Shown here: piece after piece, positions 28,100 through 37,399 of the stretch
Numbering within the stretch: the first letter of the stretch is position 1
How the letters are laid out: each line of letters starts with the position of its first letter
Source of the DNA: G965215055 sp965215055
GTDB lineage: Bacteria; Pseudomonadota; Gammaproteobacteria; UBA4575
NCBI GenBank assembly: GCA_965215055.1
Contig: OZ244046.1
Span: 1,178,001 to 1,242,000 of the forward strand
Length of the DNA stretch: 64,000 nt
Reading direction: 5' to 3'
Notes under the pieces: model-generated
Seen by the model: only the letters and a program-made list of their open reading frames with translations
Database searches by the model: none
Told to the model about the DNA's origin: nothing
Translations under genes and position numbers: made by a program

Positions 28100-29209
28100 T
28101 CACAAACGCATAGGCATTATAACATATCGGCTTCCTTGCTCACCTGATGATTCATCAGGAAGAATTAAGGCGCTACTGCTCGCATCCTTTATGAAAATCT
28201 TTACTGCTTCAGATTCCAGTACGTTCAGCACGTCTATTAGATAGGTAACATTGAACCCAACTTCAAGCTTCTCACCTTTGTAATCAATCTCTATTTCCTC
28301 TTCTGCCTCTTCGTGCTCTGGATTATGCGTCTGAATTAGCATTATACCGTCATCCAAAGTAAGCCGGACACCCTTATACTTGTCATTGGAAAGAATTGAA
28401 ACTCTCGCAAGGGCTTGCTTAAAAATATCTTTCTGTATCACTACACAATTACCTTCTTCGTTTGGCAATACACGTTGATATTCCGGAAAACGTCCATCAA
28501 TCAGTTTTGAAGTAAGCCGAAAGTCAGAAAGAGAAACTTGAAGATGGTCCTTTCCCAGTGACACCATAATCTGATCATCCTCGTAGGCTAACAGGTGCTG
28601 TATTTCTTGTATGCCTTTGCGTGGTACAATAATCTGCCTTGCTTCACTTAGGTCCGATGAGTGATCAATCTGAGATAAGGCAAGGCGATGTCCATCCGTA
28701 GCAACTGTTTTTATCCGTTGTTTATCTACTTCCAGCAACAAACCATTTAGATAGTAACGAACATCTTGTTGTGCTATAGCAAATGCTGTCTTCTCTATCA
28801 GATTATGCAACTCTCTTTGAGAGACTGATATAGATTCATCTAATTTTATATCTTCAATAATTGGAAAATCTTCAGCAGGTAACGCCGCAAGTGAAAAGCG
28901 GCTCCGCTTTGAACTGATCTTTATTTTCTCATTGCTGGCTTCGATTTCGATCTGTGCTTGTTCCGGCAACGAGCGACAAATATCCAGTAACTTGCGAGCT
29001 GGAATAGTTGCACTATCATCACTTTGAAGTTCAACTTTCAAGTTGGAGACAAGTTCAACTTCCAAATCTGTTGCTGTTATGGAAAGGTTTCCCTCACTTC
29101 CTTTAAAAAGTAAATTATTTAAAATCGGTATAGTTTGTCTTCGCTCTACCACGCCGCTGATTTGTTGTAAGGGAGCTAATATATCCTCACGTTTAATTGA
29201 TAATTGCAT
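28100..29209 (-). CDS. dnaN: DNA polymerase III beta sliding clamp
   Basis: A 369-residue clamp that tethers the polymerase to DNA. N-terminus MQLSIKREDILAPLQQISGVVERRQTIPILNNLL, split here as MQLSIKREDILAPLQ and RRQTIPILNN, is typical; KGIQEIQ, ATDGHRLA and the C-terminal YVIMPMRL, where clamp partners bind, are all present. It follows dnaA by 191 bases on the same strand. Confidence 0.98.
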   Translation of the reverse strand: MQLSIKREDILAPLQQISGVVERRQTIPILNNLLFKGSEGNLSITATDLEVELVSNLKVELQSDDSATIPARKLLDICRSLPEQAQIEIEASNEKIKISSKRSRFSLAALPAEDFPIIEDIKLDESISVSQRELHNLIEKTAFAIAQQDVRYYLNGLLLEVDKQRIKTVATDGHRLALSQIDHSSDLSEARQIIVPRKGIQEIQHLLAYEDDQIMVSLGKDHLQVSLSDFRLTSKLIDGRFPEYQRVLPNEEGNCVVIQKDIFKQALARVSILSNDKYKGVRLTLDDGIMLIQTHNPEHEEAEEEIEIDYKGEKLEVGFNVTYLIDVLNVLESEAVKIFIKDASSSALILPDESSGEQGSRYVIMPMRL

Positions 29210-29400
29210 AGGTACTATTTACTGTTATTAGTTGGAAAAGATTTTGTGGAAAACTTGGATATTTCCCATTTAATCAATGAGTTAAATAAAACTAATCGTG
29301 GTGAAATGCTTGTTTCTTTTACAATTATCGGGGAGTAACTTGTAATTTAATAATTGCTTGTACTTTTATTACTTGTTTATCGCTCGTTACTCACAGCTTA
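29210..29400. other. Candidate oriC gap between dnaA and dnaN
   Basis: An A+T-rich 191-base gap. Two near-consensus DnaA boxes are visible, each one mismatch from TTATNCACA: TGTGGAAAA at 29245-29253 (minus-strand TTTTCCACA) and TTACTCACA at 29387-29395. The central part is very A+T-rich, as expected of an unwinding element. No dense box cluster is seen, so this is only the most suitable of the gaps near dnaA. The dnaA-rpmH gap and the dnaN-gyrB gap are alternatives. Confidence 0.35.
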
Positions 29401-30750
29401 TTAACTGCTCAGTTTACGCAGTAAATTAGTGTAGTCATCACTAATGTTTATGTCATTCTTGCGTAAGCTGTCAATCTTCTTACGGGCATGTAGTACTGTC
29501 GTGTGGTCACGCCCCCCAAATGCATCTCCGATTTCGGGTAAACTATGATTTGTTAATTCCTTGGCTAATGACATAGCTATTTGTCGCGGCCGTGCAATGG
29601 AGCGACTCCGTCTCGCGGATAGCAAGTCAGAAACTCGTAGATTATAGTACTCAGCTACGGCCTTTTGAATATTATCGATGGAAATAAGTTTGTTCTGTAG
29701 AGCAAAAAGGTCATGTAGAGTATTCTTAACAAAATCGAGAGTGATCGTGGAGCCAGTAAATCGAGCATTGGCAACTACTCTACGCAAGGCGCCTTCTAGT
29801 TCTCGGATATTAGACCGAATCTGTTTGCCTATGAGAAAAGCTACTTCCGTCGGCAGGTCCACGTTTAGTAGTTTTGCTTTGCTTTGTATAATAGCAACAC
29901 GTGTTTCTAGTTCGGGTGGCTCTATGGCTTGTGTTAAACCCCAGCTAAAGCGTGACTTCAACCTCTCTTCCAAGCCGCTTACTTCTTTTGGGTAGCGATC
30001 ACAAGTCAGAATAACTTGTCGTTGTCCCTCCAGTAGTCTATTGAAAGTATGAAAAAACTCCTCTTGGGAGCGGGTCTTACCTGCAAAAAACTGGATGTCG
30101 TCGATTAACAGGGTATCTATGGAGCGATAATAATGTTTGAATTCACGGATAGTGTTGTGTTGTAGGGCATTTACCATGTCGGCAACAAACCGCTCGGAAT
30201 GTAAGTAAACGATCTTTGTAGAAGGATGTTTTCCCCGTATGTAATTGCCGATTGCATGTAATAGGTGAGTCTTGCCTAAACCCACTCCTCCATAGATTAA
30301 AAGTGGGTTATAAGCTTCTCCAGGGTGGCTAGCTACTTGCATCGCAGCCGCTTTTGACAGTTGGTTTGATTTACCTTCGACGAAGGTATCAAAAGTGAAT
30401 CTCGGACTGAGATTACAAGGGATTTCATTAGGTTTTGCTAAGATACTTTTGGTTGGGTAGGTGTCTCCTGTTACTCTAGAAGGTGAGGGATTGTATTCAT
30501 TACTCCCGATCTCCAATGTGACATGATTGGTTCCGGGTTCCCCGTTTGTCATGTGGACGAATTCATTAATGCGATGTAAGAAATGGCTGTATACCCAATT
30601 TAGCACAAAGCGGTTGGGTGCAAGCAATGTTAGCTTACCTTTATGTTCTACTGCGTGTAGTGGGCGGATCCAGGTGTTAAGCTGTTGCTCGGACAGTTCT
30701 GATTCGAGTTGATGTACACATGCTTTCCAAAGAGTAGGGGAGCTGGTCAT
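29401..30750 (-). CDS. dnaA: Chromosomal replication initiator DnaA
   Basis: A 449-residue AAA+ initiator. Domain I covers the N-terminal ~75 residues; the linker runs to ~115; the ATPase domain has Walker A GGVGLGKTHL (from residue 154) and Walker B TLLIDDIQFF. The C-terminal DNA-binding domain carries the signature FGGRDHTTVLHARKKI. Length is close to E. coli DnaA. It is divergent from rpmH, with a 196-base gap, as in most proteobacteria. Confidence 0.98.
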   Translation of the reverse strand: MTSSPTLWKACVHQLESELSEQQLNTWIRPLHAVEHKGKLTLLAPNRFVLNWVYSHFLHRINEFVHMTNGEPGTNHVTLEIGSNEYNPSPSRVTGDTYPTKSILAKPNEIPCNLSPRFTFDTFVEGKSNQLSKAAAMQVASHPGEAYNPLLIYGGVGLGKTHLLHAIGNYIRGKHPSTKIVYLHSERFVADMVNALQHNTIREFKHYYRSIDTLLIDDIQFFAGKTRSQEEFFHTFNRLLEGQRQVILTCDRYPKEVSGLEERLKSRFSWGLTQAIEPPELETRVAIIQSKAKLLNVDLPTEVAFLIGKQIRSNIRELEGALRRVVANARFTGSTITLDFVKNTLHDLFALQNKLISIDNIQKAVAEYYNLRVSDLLSARRSRSIARPRQIAMSLAKELTNHSLPEIGDAFGGRDHTTVLHARKKIDSLRKNDINISDDYTNLLRKLSS

Positions 30751-30865
30751 GCTTCAAAATTCAGTTTGCTTCGAGTAGCTTGAAGGTAGAATATGGAGAG
30801 GGCTAGTGTATCTACTAACGAAACGAGTATCTATTATTTTTAACCTCTCCTTTGAAAATAAATTA

Positions 30866-30894
30866 TTGACAAAGACAGGAAGCAGAACTATTTT
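30866..30894 (+). promoter_or_regulatory. Sigma-70 promoter for rpmH-rnpA
   Basis: TTGACA at 30866-30871 and TATTTT at 30889-30894 are separated by 17 bases, a perfect -35 and a good -10. The distance to the rpmH start (about 50 bases) is suitable. It would drive rpmH, rnpA, yidD, yidC and perhaps mnmE. Confidence 0.7.
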
Positions 30895-30946
30895 TGTGCA
30901 CCTTATCAGGATGTCATCTTAAGTACCCAATGTTAGAGGTAGATTT

Positions 30947-31081
30947 GTGAAGCGCACGTATCAGCCCAGTAACATAAAGCGCGCCCGCGCGCATGGATTC
31001 AGGGCAAGAATGAGAACGAAAAGTGGCCGCGCGATAATCAAGGCTCGCCGCGCACGTGGCCGCGCGCGGATATGCTCATAA
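30947..31081 (+). CDS. rpmH: 50S ribosomal protein L34
   Basis: A 44-residue basic protein, the standard length, beginning with GTG: MKRTYQPSNIKRARAHGFRA, then RMRTKSGR and AIIKARRARGRARI. AGAGG lies seven bases before the GTG. Start of the rpmH-rnpA-yidD-yidC cluster; three bases separate it from rnpA. Confidence 0.96.
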   Translation: MKRTYQPSNIKRARAHGFRARMRTKSGRAIIKARRARGRARICS

Positions 31082-31084
31082 TTT

Positions 31085-31438
31085 TTGTCTGTAGATAATC
31101 ACCTATTTACCTACCGTGAAAGGCTGCACACTGCGGGCCAATTCCAACGGGTCTTTGATCAATCTACAAGAGTTGGTAACGAAAAATTCGCAGTGTTATC
31201 TAGGGAAAATGCAATTCTTTATCCACGTATAGGAATAGTAATTGCAAAACGTAACGTGAAACGGGCAGTCGACCGGAACCTGATAAAAAGAATTATCAGA
31301 GAAAGCTTTCGTCTATACAAAGCGCAACTGCCGGCGAGGGATTTTGTAGTAATTGTGAGACGATCCGCTACAGCTGTGCAACGCGATGAATTAAGACGAC
31401 AGATAACGAAGCTCTGGGAAGTGCTTACCATAACGTGA
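31085..31438 (+). CDS. rnpA: Ribonuclease P protein component
   Basis: A 117-residue basic cofactor of the RNase P ribozyme that trims tRNA 5' ends. The conserved RNR-like motif is present in KRNVKRAVDRNLIKRIIRESF. It begins with TTG, three bases after rpmH; no other suitable start is seen in frame near the N-terminus. Coupled translation with rpmH is likely. It overlaps yidD by four bases. Confidence 0.94.
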   Translation: MSVDNHLFTYRERLHTAGQFQRVFDQSTRVGNEKFAVLSRENAILYPRIGIVIAKRNVKRAVDRNLIKRIIRESFRLYKAQLPARDFVVIVRRSATAVQRDELRRQITKLWEVLTIT

Positions 31439-31662
31439 ACTTAGCTATCACCAAACTAGCTGTTGGGATCATCAAGATGTACTGCTTAGTCTTGAGCCCA
31501 TGGCTAGGCTATCACTGTCGGTTCCACCCTTCCTGTTCTAAGTACGCCATTGAAGCTATACAGTTGCATGGTGTATACCAAGGAGGCTGGTTAGCAATAA
31601 AGCGTCTCTCTCGCTGTCATCCCTGGCATGAGGGTGGTGTGGACCCAGTGCCGAAAGAGTAA
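31435..31662 (+). CDS. yidD: Membrane protein insertion efficiency factor YidD
   Basis: A 75-residue amphipathic protein with the family signature CRFHPSCSKYAIEAI near residue 28 and the C-terminal RCHPWHEGGVDPVP. It begins with GTG inside the rnpA stop region. It assists Sec/YidC insertion of membrane proteins and always travels with yidC, five bases downstream. Confidence 0.96.
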   Translation: MNLAITKLAVGIIKMYCLVLSPWLGYHCRFHPSCSKYAIEAIQLHGVYQGGWLAIKRLSRCHPWHEGGVDPVPKE

Positions 31663-31667
31663 GTGTC

Positions 31668-33338
31668 ATGGACAACCAGAGGTTTTTCTTATATTTGGCA
31701 TTGGCATTTGTGCTGTATATGATCTGGCTGACTTGGCAGAGAGAACAGGGACCACAGCCCTTACCGCCACAACAGGATGAACAGCACGAGATTGTTGATG
31801 AAGGCGCGATAACGACGAGCACTGCAGACCTTCCAGACCCTGCAAAATCCGTGAGTGTTGAGCCAGCAACAGAAACGGAAGTAGCGAGAGGTCGGCAAAT
31901 ACGTGTCAGGACAGATGTGCTAAATGTCATCATCGACACGCGTGGAGGCGACATTCGACAGTTGGATTTGCCAACTTATCCGGTTTCTCTGAAAAAACGC
32001 GATCAACCCTTCCGATTATTACATAGCGATGACCGTATCTACATCGCGCAATCAGGGTTACTACATGACAGAATTAATGGCAGGCAAGTTGAAGGTTCTT
32101 TAGCGCCCACACACCATGACGTGTATACGGCGGAGGTTGACAGGTATGTATTGGAAGATGGGCAAGACAGCATGGAGGTCAAGCTTATCTGGTCTGGTGA
32201 TAATGAAATTCGAGTAGAAAAGATATTCACTTTTTATCGTGACTCGTTTGTTTTTGACGTGACGCATCGTGTAATCAATCGAGGAAGGGCAACGTGGATT
32301 GGTCGCCAATATCAACAACTTAGACATAGCTCTATTTCCGAAAACCGAAGCTGGTTGCGTTTACCAACGTATACTGGCACTGCTTATTATGATGGCGCTT
32401 ATCACAAACATTCCTTTGATGATGTTGACGAAAAGCCGATTAACATGCGCGTGACAGGTGGTTGGGTAGCCATGCTGCAGCATTATTTTGTTTCGGCCTG
32501 GGTCCCCGATACCGAGGAAGAGAATCTTTTTTACAGTAAGAGAGTCAAAGCGGGCGGTGAACAACAATACTTAATCGGCATGCGATCACCGGAAAAGGTC
32601 ATATCACCTGATAGCAGTGCAGAATTCACTAGGCGATTGTATGCTGGCCCTAAGTTACAACACAGAATGAAAGAGGTTACGGCAGGGTTGGATCTTAGTG
32701 TGGATTACGGCATGTTTTCAGTGCTATCAAAGCCCTTGTTCTGGCTGTTAGAGTGGTTTTACAGACTAGTAGGAAACTGGGGTTTTGCGATCATCCTTGT
32801 CACCATGGTCGTTAAGCTGGTGTTTTATAAACTGTCGGAAGCCAGCTATAAGTCAATGGCTCGTATGCGCAAGATTCAGCCTAGATTTCAGGCTTTGCGC
32901 GAACGCTATGCAGGCGATAAACAAAAACTGAATCAGGCAGTAATGCAGATGTATAAAAAAGAAAAAATAAATCCACTTGGCGGATGTTTGCCGATTCTGG
33001 TGCAAATGCCTGTATTTCTAGCATTATACTGGGTGTTGGTAGAAAGTGTCGAACTGCGACAAGCACCATTTATATTATGGATTAATGACTTATCTATTCG
33101 AGATCCGATTTTCGTGCTACCACTGCTGATGGGTATCAGCATGTATGTCCAATTTAAATTAAGCCCAACGCCACCTGATCCAATGCAAGCTAAAATATTT
33201 GCCATGATGCCCATCATGATGACTGCTTTTATGGCGTTTTTCCCAGCCGGACTAGTATTGTATTGGCTGATGAATAATATTTTGTCCATTGCACAACAGT
33301 ACGTAATCACGAAACGCATTGAAAAAGCCGCGTATTGA
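31668..33338 (+). CDS. yidC: Membrane protein insertase YidC
   Basis: A 556-residue inner membrane insertase. It has an N-terminal anchor (FFLYLALAFVLYMIWLTW), a large periplasmic beta domain (residues ~60-330), and a C-terminal core with five helices, including LFWLLEWFYRLVGNWGFAII and the SPTPPDPMQAKIFAMMPI segment; the core pushes single-spanning proteins such as ATP synthase c into the membrane. Length is standard for Gram-negatives. Confidence 0.97.
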   Translation: MDNQRFFLYLALAFVLYMIWLTWQREQGPQPLPPQQDEQHEIVDEGAITTSTADLPDPAKSVSVEPATETEVARGRQIRVRTDVLNVIIDTRGGDIRQLDLPTYPVSLKKRDQPFRLLHSDDRIYIAQSGLLHDRINGRQVEGSLAPTHHDVYTAEVDRYVLEDGQDSMEVKLIWSGDNEIRVEKIFTFYRDSFVFDVTHRVINRGRATWIGRQYQQLRHSSISENRSWLRLPTYTGTAYYDGAYHKHSFDDVDEKPINMRVTGGWVAMLQHYFVSAWVPDTEEENLFYSKRVKAGGEQQYLIGMRSPEKVISPDSSAEFTRRLYAGPKLQHRMKEVTAGLDLSVDYGMFSVLSKPLFWLLEWFYRLVGNWGFAIILVTMVVKLVFYKLSEASYKSMARMRKIQPRFQALRERYAGDKQKLNQAVMQMYKKEKINPLGGCLPILVQMPVFLALYWVLVESVELRQAPFILWINDLSIRDPIFVLPLLMGISMYVQFKLSPTPPDPMQAKIFAMMPIMMTAFMAFFPAGLVLYWLMNNILSIAQQYVITKRIEKAAY

Positions 33339-33398
33339 TTGCGCTTGGCCCGTTTGAAAGGCGCATGCCTTACGAAGGTTTTTAAGCAACTCAGCACA

Positions 33399-34730
33399 TT
33401 GAAGCAGCAGGAAGAACCTATCTGTGCAATGGCTACGCCTCCCGGCCGTGGTGCGTTGGCGATAGTGCGCCTGTCGGGCAAAGATGCACAAGAGATCGCC
33501 GCATTGATTACACGTAAAGAGTTGCCAATCCGCCAAGCAACCTATGCACGATTTTACGATAATCAGGGCGAAGTGATCGATCAGGGCATTGCTATCTATT
33601 TTCAAGCTCCCGCATCATCTACAGGCGAAGACGTGGTTGAGTTTCATTGCCATGGCAGCCCAGTCGTGTCCGACCTGCTACTTAAAACAGTATGTGAATA
33701 CGGCGCGCGCTTGGCTAGGCCGGGAGAGTTTAGTCTACGTGCTTTTTTAAACAACAAAATTAATCTGGCTCAGGCTGAAGCTGTTGCTGACCTCATCAGT
33801 AGCGCAACCGAACGCGGTGCGCGCGCGGCCGCCCGCTCGTTACAGGGAGCTTTTTCAGCATGTGTACAAGAAATTTTGACCAAACTGATTCAAGTACGCA
33901 CAAATGTGGAAGCACAGCTTGATTTTCCTGATGAAGAGATTGACAGACAGACATGTGAACAGGTGGCAACGGCGCTCAATGATCTTGAATCCGAGTTAGC
34001 CGGGTTACTACGGCAAGCTAGACGAGGAGAACGTCTACAAAGTGGCGCCACTATTGCAATTGCAGGTAAGCCTAATGCCGGCAAGTCGAGCTTGTTAAAT
34101 GCATTGGCACAGAGTGATATCGCGATCGTCACCGAAATTCCGGGCACCACGCGAGATTCACTTACTGCGGATGTCGATATTCAGGGTGTACCGGTACGAT
34201 TTATTGACACTGCGGGCGTGCGTGATACAAAAAACATAGTCGAAAAGAAAGGCATCGAACGCACGCGACAGGCCTTGTCACAAGCGGATATTATCTTATG
34301 GGTGAGCGACCTTTCGCAGAAGGAACATGAGCATCAGAAAGAGGTCGACGAGAAGAAAGTTATTTGGGTGCGCAACAAAATAGATTTAACCAGCCGGCAT
34401 GCCGATATTGATGGAAACCAAGTTTACCTGTCTGTTAAAACCGGCTCGGGCTTACAAGGTCTGATTGACATGATAGCGACGCGATTGTTTAGCCAACAGC
34501 AATGCGAAGGCGACACGCCATTTCTTGCTCGTAGCCGCCACGTGAATGCGCTGCAACAAGCATACGCGAATATACAAGCAGCACTGCAATGTGCCCAGCT
34601 TTCAACAGGGTTGGAACTGATCGCGGAAGAGCTGCGATGCGCCCAGCAATTTCTTGGGGAAATTAGTGGTGAATTCACTGCTGATGATCTACTTGGCAAA
34701 ATCTTCAGTGAATTTTGCATGGGTAAATAG
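33399..34730 (+). CDS. mnmE: tRNA modification GTPase MnmE
   Basis: With MnmG it installs (carboxymethyl)aminomethyl groups on wobble uridine 34. It has the N-terminal folate-binding domain (ATPPGRGALAIVRLSG), the helical domain, an inserted G domain (GKPNAGKSSLLN, DTAGVRDT, NKID) and the C-terminal catalytic Cys motif FCMGK. I placed the start at the TTG at 33399, about 11 residues before ATPPGRG as in relatives. A TTG at 33339, right after yidC, or ATG at 33429 is also possible; none has a clear ribosome site. It is followed by mnmG. Confidence 0.93.
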   Translation: MKQQEEPICAMATPPGRGALAIVRLSGKDAQEIAALITRKELPIRQATYARFYDNQGEVIDQGIAIYFQAPASSTGEDVVEFHCHGSPVVSDLLLKTVCEYGARLARPGEFSLRAFLNNKINLAQAEAVADLISSATERGARAAARSLQGAFSACVQEILTKLIQVRTNVEAQLDFPDEEIDRQTCEQVATALNDLESELAGLLRQARRGERLQSGATIAIAGKPNAGKSSLLNALAQSDIAIVTEIPGTTRDSLTADVDIQGVPVRFIDTAGVRDTKNIVEKKGIERTRQALSQADIILWVSDLSQKEHEHQKEVDEKKVIWVRNKIDLTSRHADIDGNQVYLSVKTGSGLQGLIDMIATRLFSQQQCEGDTPFLARSRHVNALQQAYANIQAALQCAQLSTGLELIAEELRCAQQFLGEISGEFTADDLLGKIFSEFCMGK

Positions 34731-34815
34731 TCGAACCTCGCTACCGGCTTGATTGCAATACCGCTTAAAGTATCTTTATTATTTACCGTATATTGCCTGT
34801 AATCATGAAAGACTA

Positions 34816-36714
34816 ATGAATAGAAGTAACCAATCATACGCGGTTATCGTTGTTGGCGGTGGACATGCTGGAACGGAAGCAGCACTGGGGGCAGCACGCA
34901 TGGGCTGTAGTACGTTATTAATTACTCATAGTATCGAAACTATTGGACAGATGAGTTGCAACCCTGCCATTGGTGGCATAGGTAAAAGTCATTTAGTCAA
35001 GGAAATTGATGCTATGGGAGGCGCTATGGCACTGGCTGCGGACCATGCCGGTATTCAGTTCCGGGTGCTTAATTCCCGTAAGGGTGCAGCGGTGCGCGCA
35101 ACACGTGCGCAAGCGGATCGCACACTTTACAAAACTGCCATTCGTGCACAGGTTGGACGACAGGAGAATCTGCAAGTTTTTCAACAAGGTGTAGATGATT
35201 TAATCATTGAAAAAGACCGCGTTTGTGGTGTCATCACACAAAGCGGGATCAGGATCTATGCACACTCGGTAGTGCTGACTACAGGCACTTTTTTGGGGGG
35301 CAAAATTTATGTTGGCAATAGTTGTTATGCAGCAGGTCGCGCCGGTGACCCTCCGGCCCAAACCCTTGCAAAACGGCTGCGCGACCTGCCTTTTCGGGTG
35401 AAACGACTAAAAACGGGCACCCCGCCTCGCCTTGATGGGCGCAGCATCGACTACACGCAAACAGCCATTCAACCCGGCGATACTCCGGTGCCGGTATTTT
35501 CCTTTATGGGCAGTGCTGAATTGCATCCTGAGCAAGTGAACTGTCATATTACTTACACCAATGCGAGCACGCATGAAATTATTCAACGAAACCTGCGCCA
35601 GTCACCCATGTTTAACGGTAGCATTAATAGCAGTGGACCACGTTATTGTCCATCAATAGAAGATAAAGTCACGCGGTTTGCAGATCGCCAACAACATCAG
35701 ATTTTCATTGAGCCTGAGGGACTACAGACCAACGAAGTATATCCGAACGGCATTTCTACCAGCCTGCCGTATGAGACGCAGTGCGAGCTTGTACAGTCGA
35801 TCAAGGGTTTTGAAAATACCCATATCACGCGACCGGGCTATGCTATTGAGTATGATTTTTTTGATCCTCGAGATTTGCAACCTAGCCTGGAGACAAGAGT
35901 AATCGAGGGCTTATATTTTGCTGGCCAGATCAATGGCACTACCGGCTACGAGGAGGCTGCTGCACAAGGCCTGATGGCAGGCATCAATGCAGCGAGACGG
36001 ACCCAAGACAAAAGCGCATGGATACCGCGGCGCAATGAAGCCTATATCGGTGTGATGGTTGATGATCTGGTGACGCGCGGCACCATCGAGCCCTATCGTA
36101 TGTTCACTAGCCGTGCCGAGTTTAGATTAATCCTGCGCCAGGACAATGCCGATCTGCGACTTACCGAAACTGCGCGCGAATTAGGCTGTTTATCCGACGT
36201 TCAATGGAGTACCTTTATTGAGAAACGTGATGCCATCGATAAGCAGACTAGGCGTTTACAAGATACCTACCTGCAGCCTTCCGAGATCGTAACAGAACGA
36301 TGCAGAGAGATTTTGGGCACAACTATTGAACGTGAGTATAGCCTGTATGAACTGCTACGCAGACCCGAAGTCGATTTAACGATGCTGCAAAAATTAACTG
36401 TACGAGAGCTTGGTCTTGACAACATCTCCGCCGAAGTTGGCGAGCAACTGGAAATCCAGGCTAAGTATGCTGGTTACATCGAACGTCAGAATCTCCAGGC
36501 AGAGCGAATGACACAGCAGGAAGAAACAAAATTACCCGACAACATGGATTATGCTGGGATTGCAGGGCTGTCCAACGAAGCAAAACAAAGACTATCCGCT
36601 ATACGACCACTGACCATAGGTCAAGCGGCGAGAATTCCGGGCATCACACCGGCGGCAATTTCGCTACTACTGGTACATTTGAAAATGGACAGTTCGTCAA
36701 GAAAAAGTGCCTGA
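34816..36714 (+). CDS. mnmG: tRNA uridine-5-carboxymethylaminomethyl synthesis enzyme MnmG (GidA)
   Basis: FAD partner of MnmE. The ATG at 34816 gives 632 residues, close to E. coli (629). The dinucleotide motif VVGGGHAGTEAALGAARMG is at the N-terminus, MSCNPAIGGIGKSHLV follows, and YEEAAAQGLMAGINAA is the second FAD signature. Intact. It lies upstream of rsmG by about 60 bases. Confidence 0.97.
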   Translation: MNRSNQSYAVIVVGGGHAGTEAALGAARMGCSTLLITHSIETIGQMSCNPAIGGIGKSHLVKEIDAMGGAMALAADHAGIQFRVLNSRKGAAVRATRAQADRTLYKTAIRAQVGRQENLQVFQQGVDDLIIEKDRVCGVITQSGIRIYAHSVVLTTGTFLGGKIYVGNSCYAAGRAGDPPAQTLAKRLRDLPFRVKRLKTGTPPRLDGRSIDYTQTAIQPGDTPVPVFSFMGSAELHPEQVNCHITYTNASTHEIIQRNLRQSPMFNGSINSSGPRYCPSIEDKVTRFADRQQHQIFIEPEGLQTNEVYPNGISTSLPYETQCELVQSIKGFENTHITRPGYAIEYDFFDPRDLQPSLETRVIEGLYFAGQINGTTGYEEAAAQGLMAGINAARRTQDKSAWIPRRNEAYIGVMVDDLVTRGTIEPYRMFTSRAEFRLILRQDNADLRLTETARELGCLSDVQWSTFIEKRDAIDKQTRRLQDTYLQPSEIVTERCREILGTTIEREYSLYELLRRPEVDLTMLQKLTVRELGLDNISAEVGEQLEIQAKYAGYIERQNLQAERMTQQEETKLPDNMDYAGIAGLSNEAKQRLSAIRPLTIGQAARIPGITPAAISLLLVHLKMDSSSRKSA

Positions 36715-36775
36715 ATCACGGCACTTCGTGCAAGGTGACGATAGCAACATTTGTGAAGGTGTTTGACAGGCGTTT

Positions 36776-37399
36776 ATGAACCATGCTCAGCTGTTGCGAA
36801 GAGGGGCGGAGCAGCTACATATCTCCTTGGATGAAGCGCAAGTAGACGCACTGTTAAAATTTGTTAATCTGCTGCAAAAGTGGAACAAGGCCTATAATCT
36901 TAGTGCGATTAAAACCGCGCAGGAAATTATTACAAAGCATATTTTGGATAGTCTGTCCGTTGTTCCTTATATTCAAGGTACGCGCATCGTGGATGTCGGC
37001 AGTGGCGCCGGGTTGCCAGGGATTCCCCTTGCGTGCGCGTGCAAAGACAAAGAGTTCCTGTTACTGGACGCAAAGGCCAAAAAAACTCACTTTATCCAGC
37101 AAGTCATTATCGAAATCGAATTAAAAAACGTTCAAGTGGTGCAACAGAACGTTGCGCAATACACGCCATTGCGGGAATTTGACACGGTGATAAGCCGAGC
37201 CTTTACGAGTGGTGCAAAATTGCTGGAGATGGTTGATCATCTGCTGCTTCAAGGGAAAGTGATCATTATGCTGGGAAAACAAACGCAGCTTCAGGGGTTA
37301 CCTGAAAACTATACCCTGGCAGGAGTGTACACGGCGCATGTTCCAATGTTGCACGCTAGCCGCCATATTGCAGTGATTGAAAAAAACACTAGTGGCTAA
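36776..37399 (+). CDS. rsmG: 16S rRNA m7G527 methyltransferase RsmG (GidB)
   Basis: A 207-residue SAM-dependent methyltransferase that modifies G527 of 16S rRNA; loss gives low-level streptomycin resistance. SAM-binding motif VDVGSGAGLPGIPLA is near residue 65, and WNKAYNLSAI precedes it. Overlaps the start of parA by eight bases in the usual mnmG-rsmG-parA-parB order. Confidence 0.96.
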   Translation: MNHAQLLRRGAEQLHISLDEAQVDALLKFVNLLQKWNKAYNLSAIKTAQEIITKHILDSLSVVPYIQGTRIVDVGSGAGLPGIPLACACKDKEFLLLDAKAKKTHFIQQVIIEIELKNVQVVQQNVAQYTPLREFDTVISRAFTSGAKLLEMVDHLLLQGKVIIMLGKQTQLQGLPENYTLAGVYTAHVPMLHASRHIAVIEKNTSG

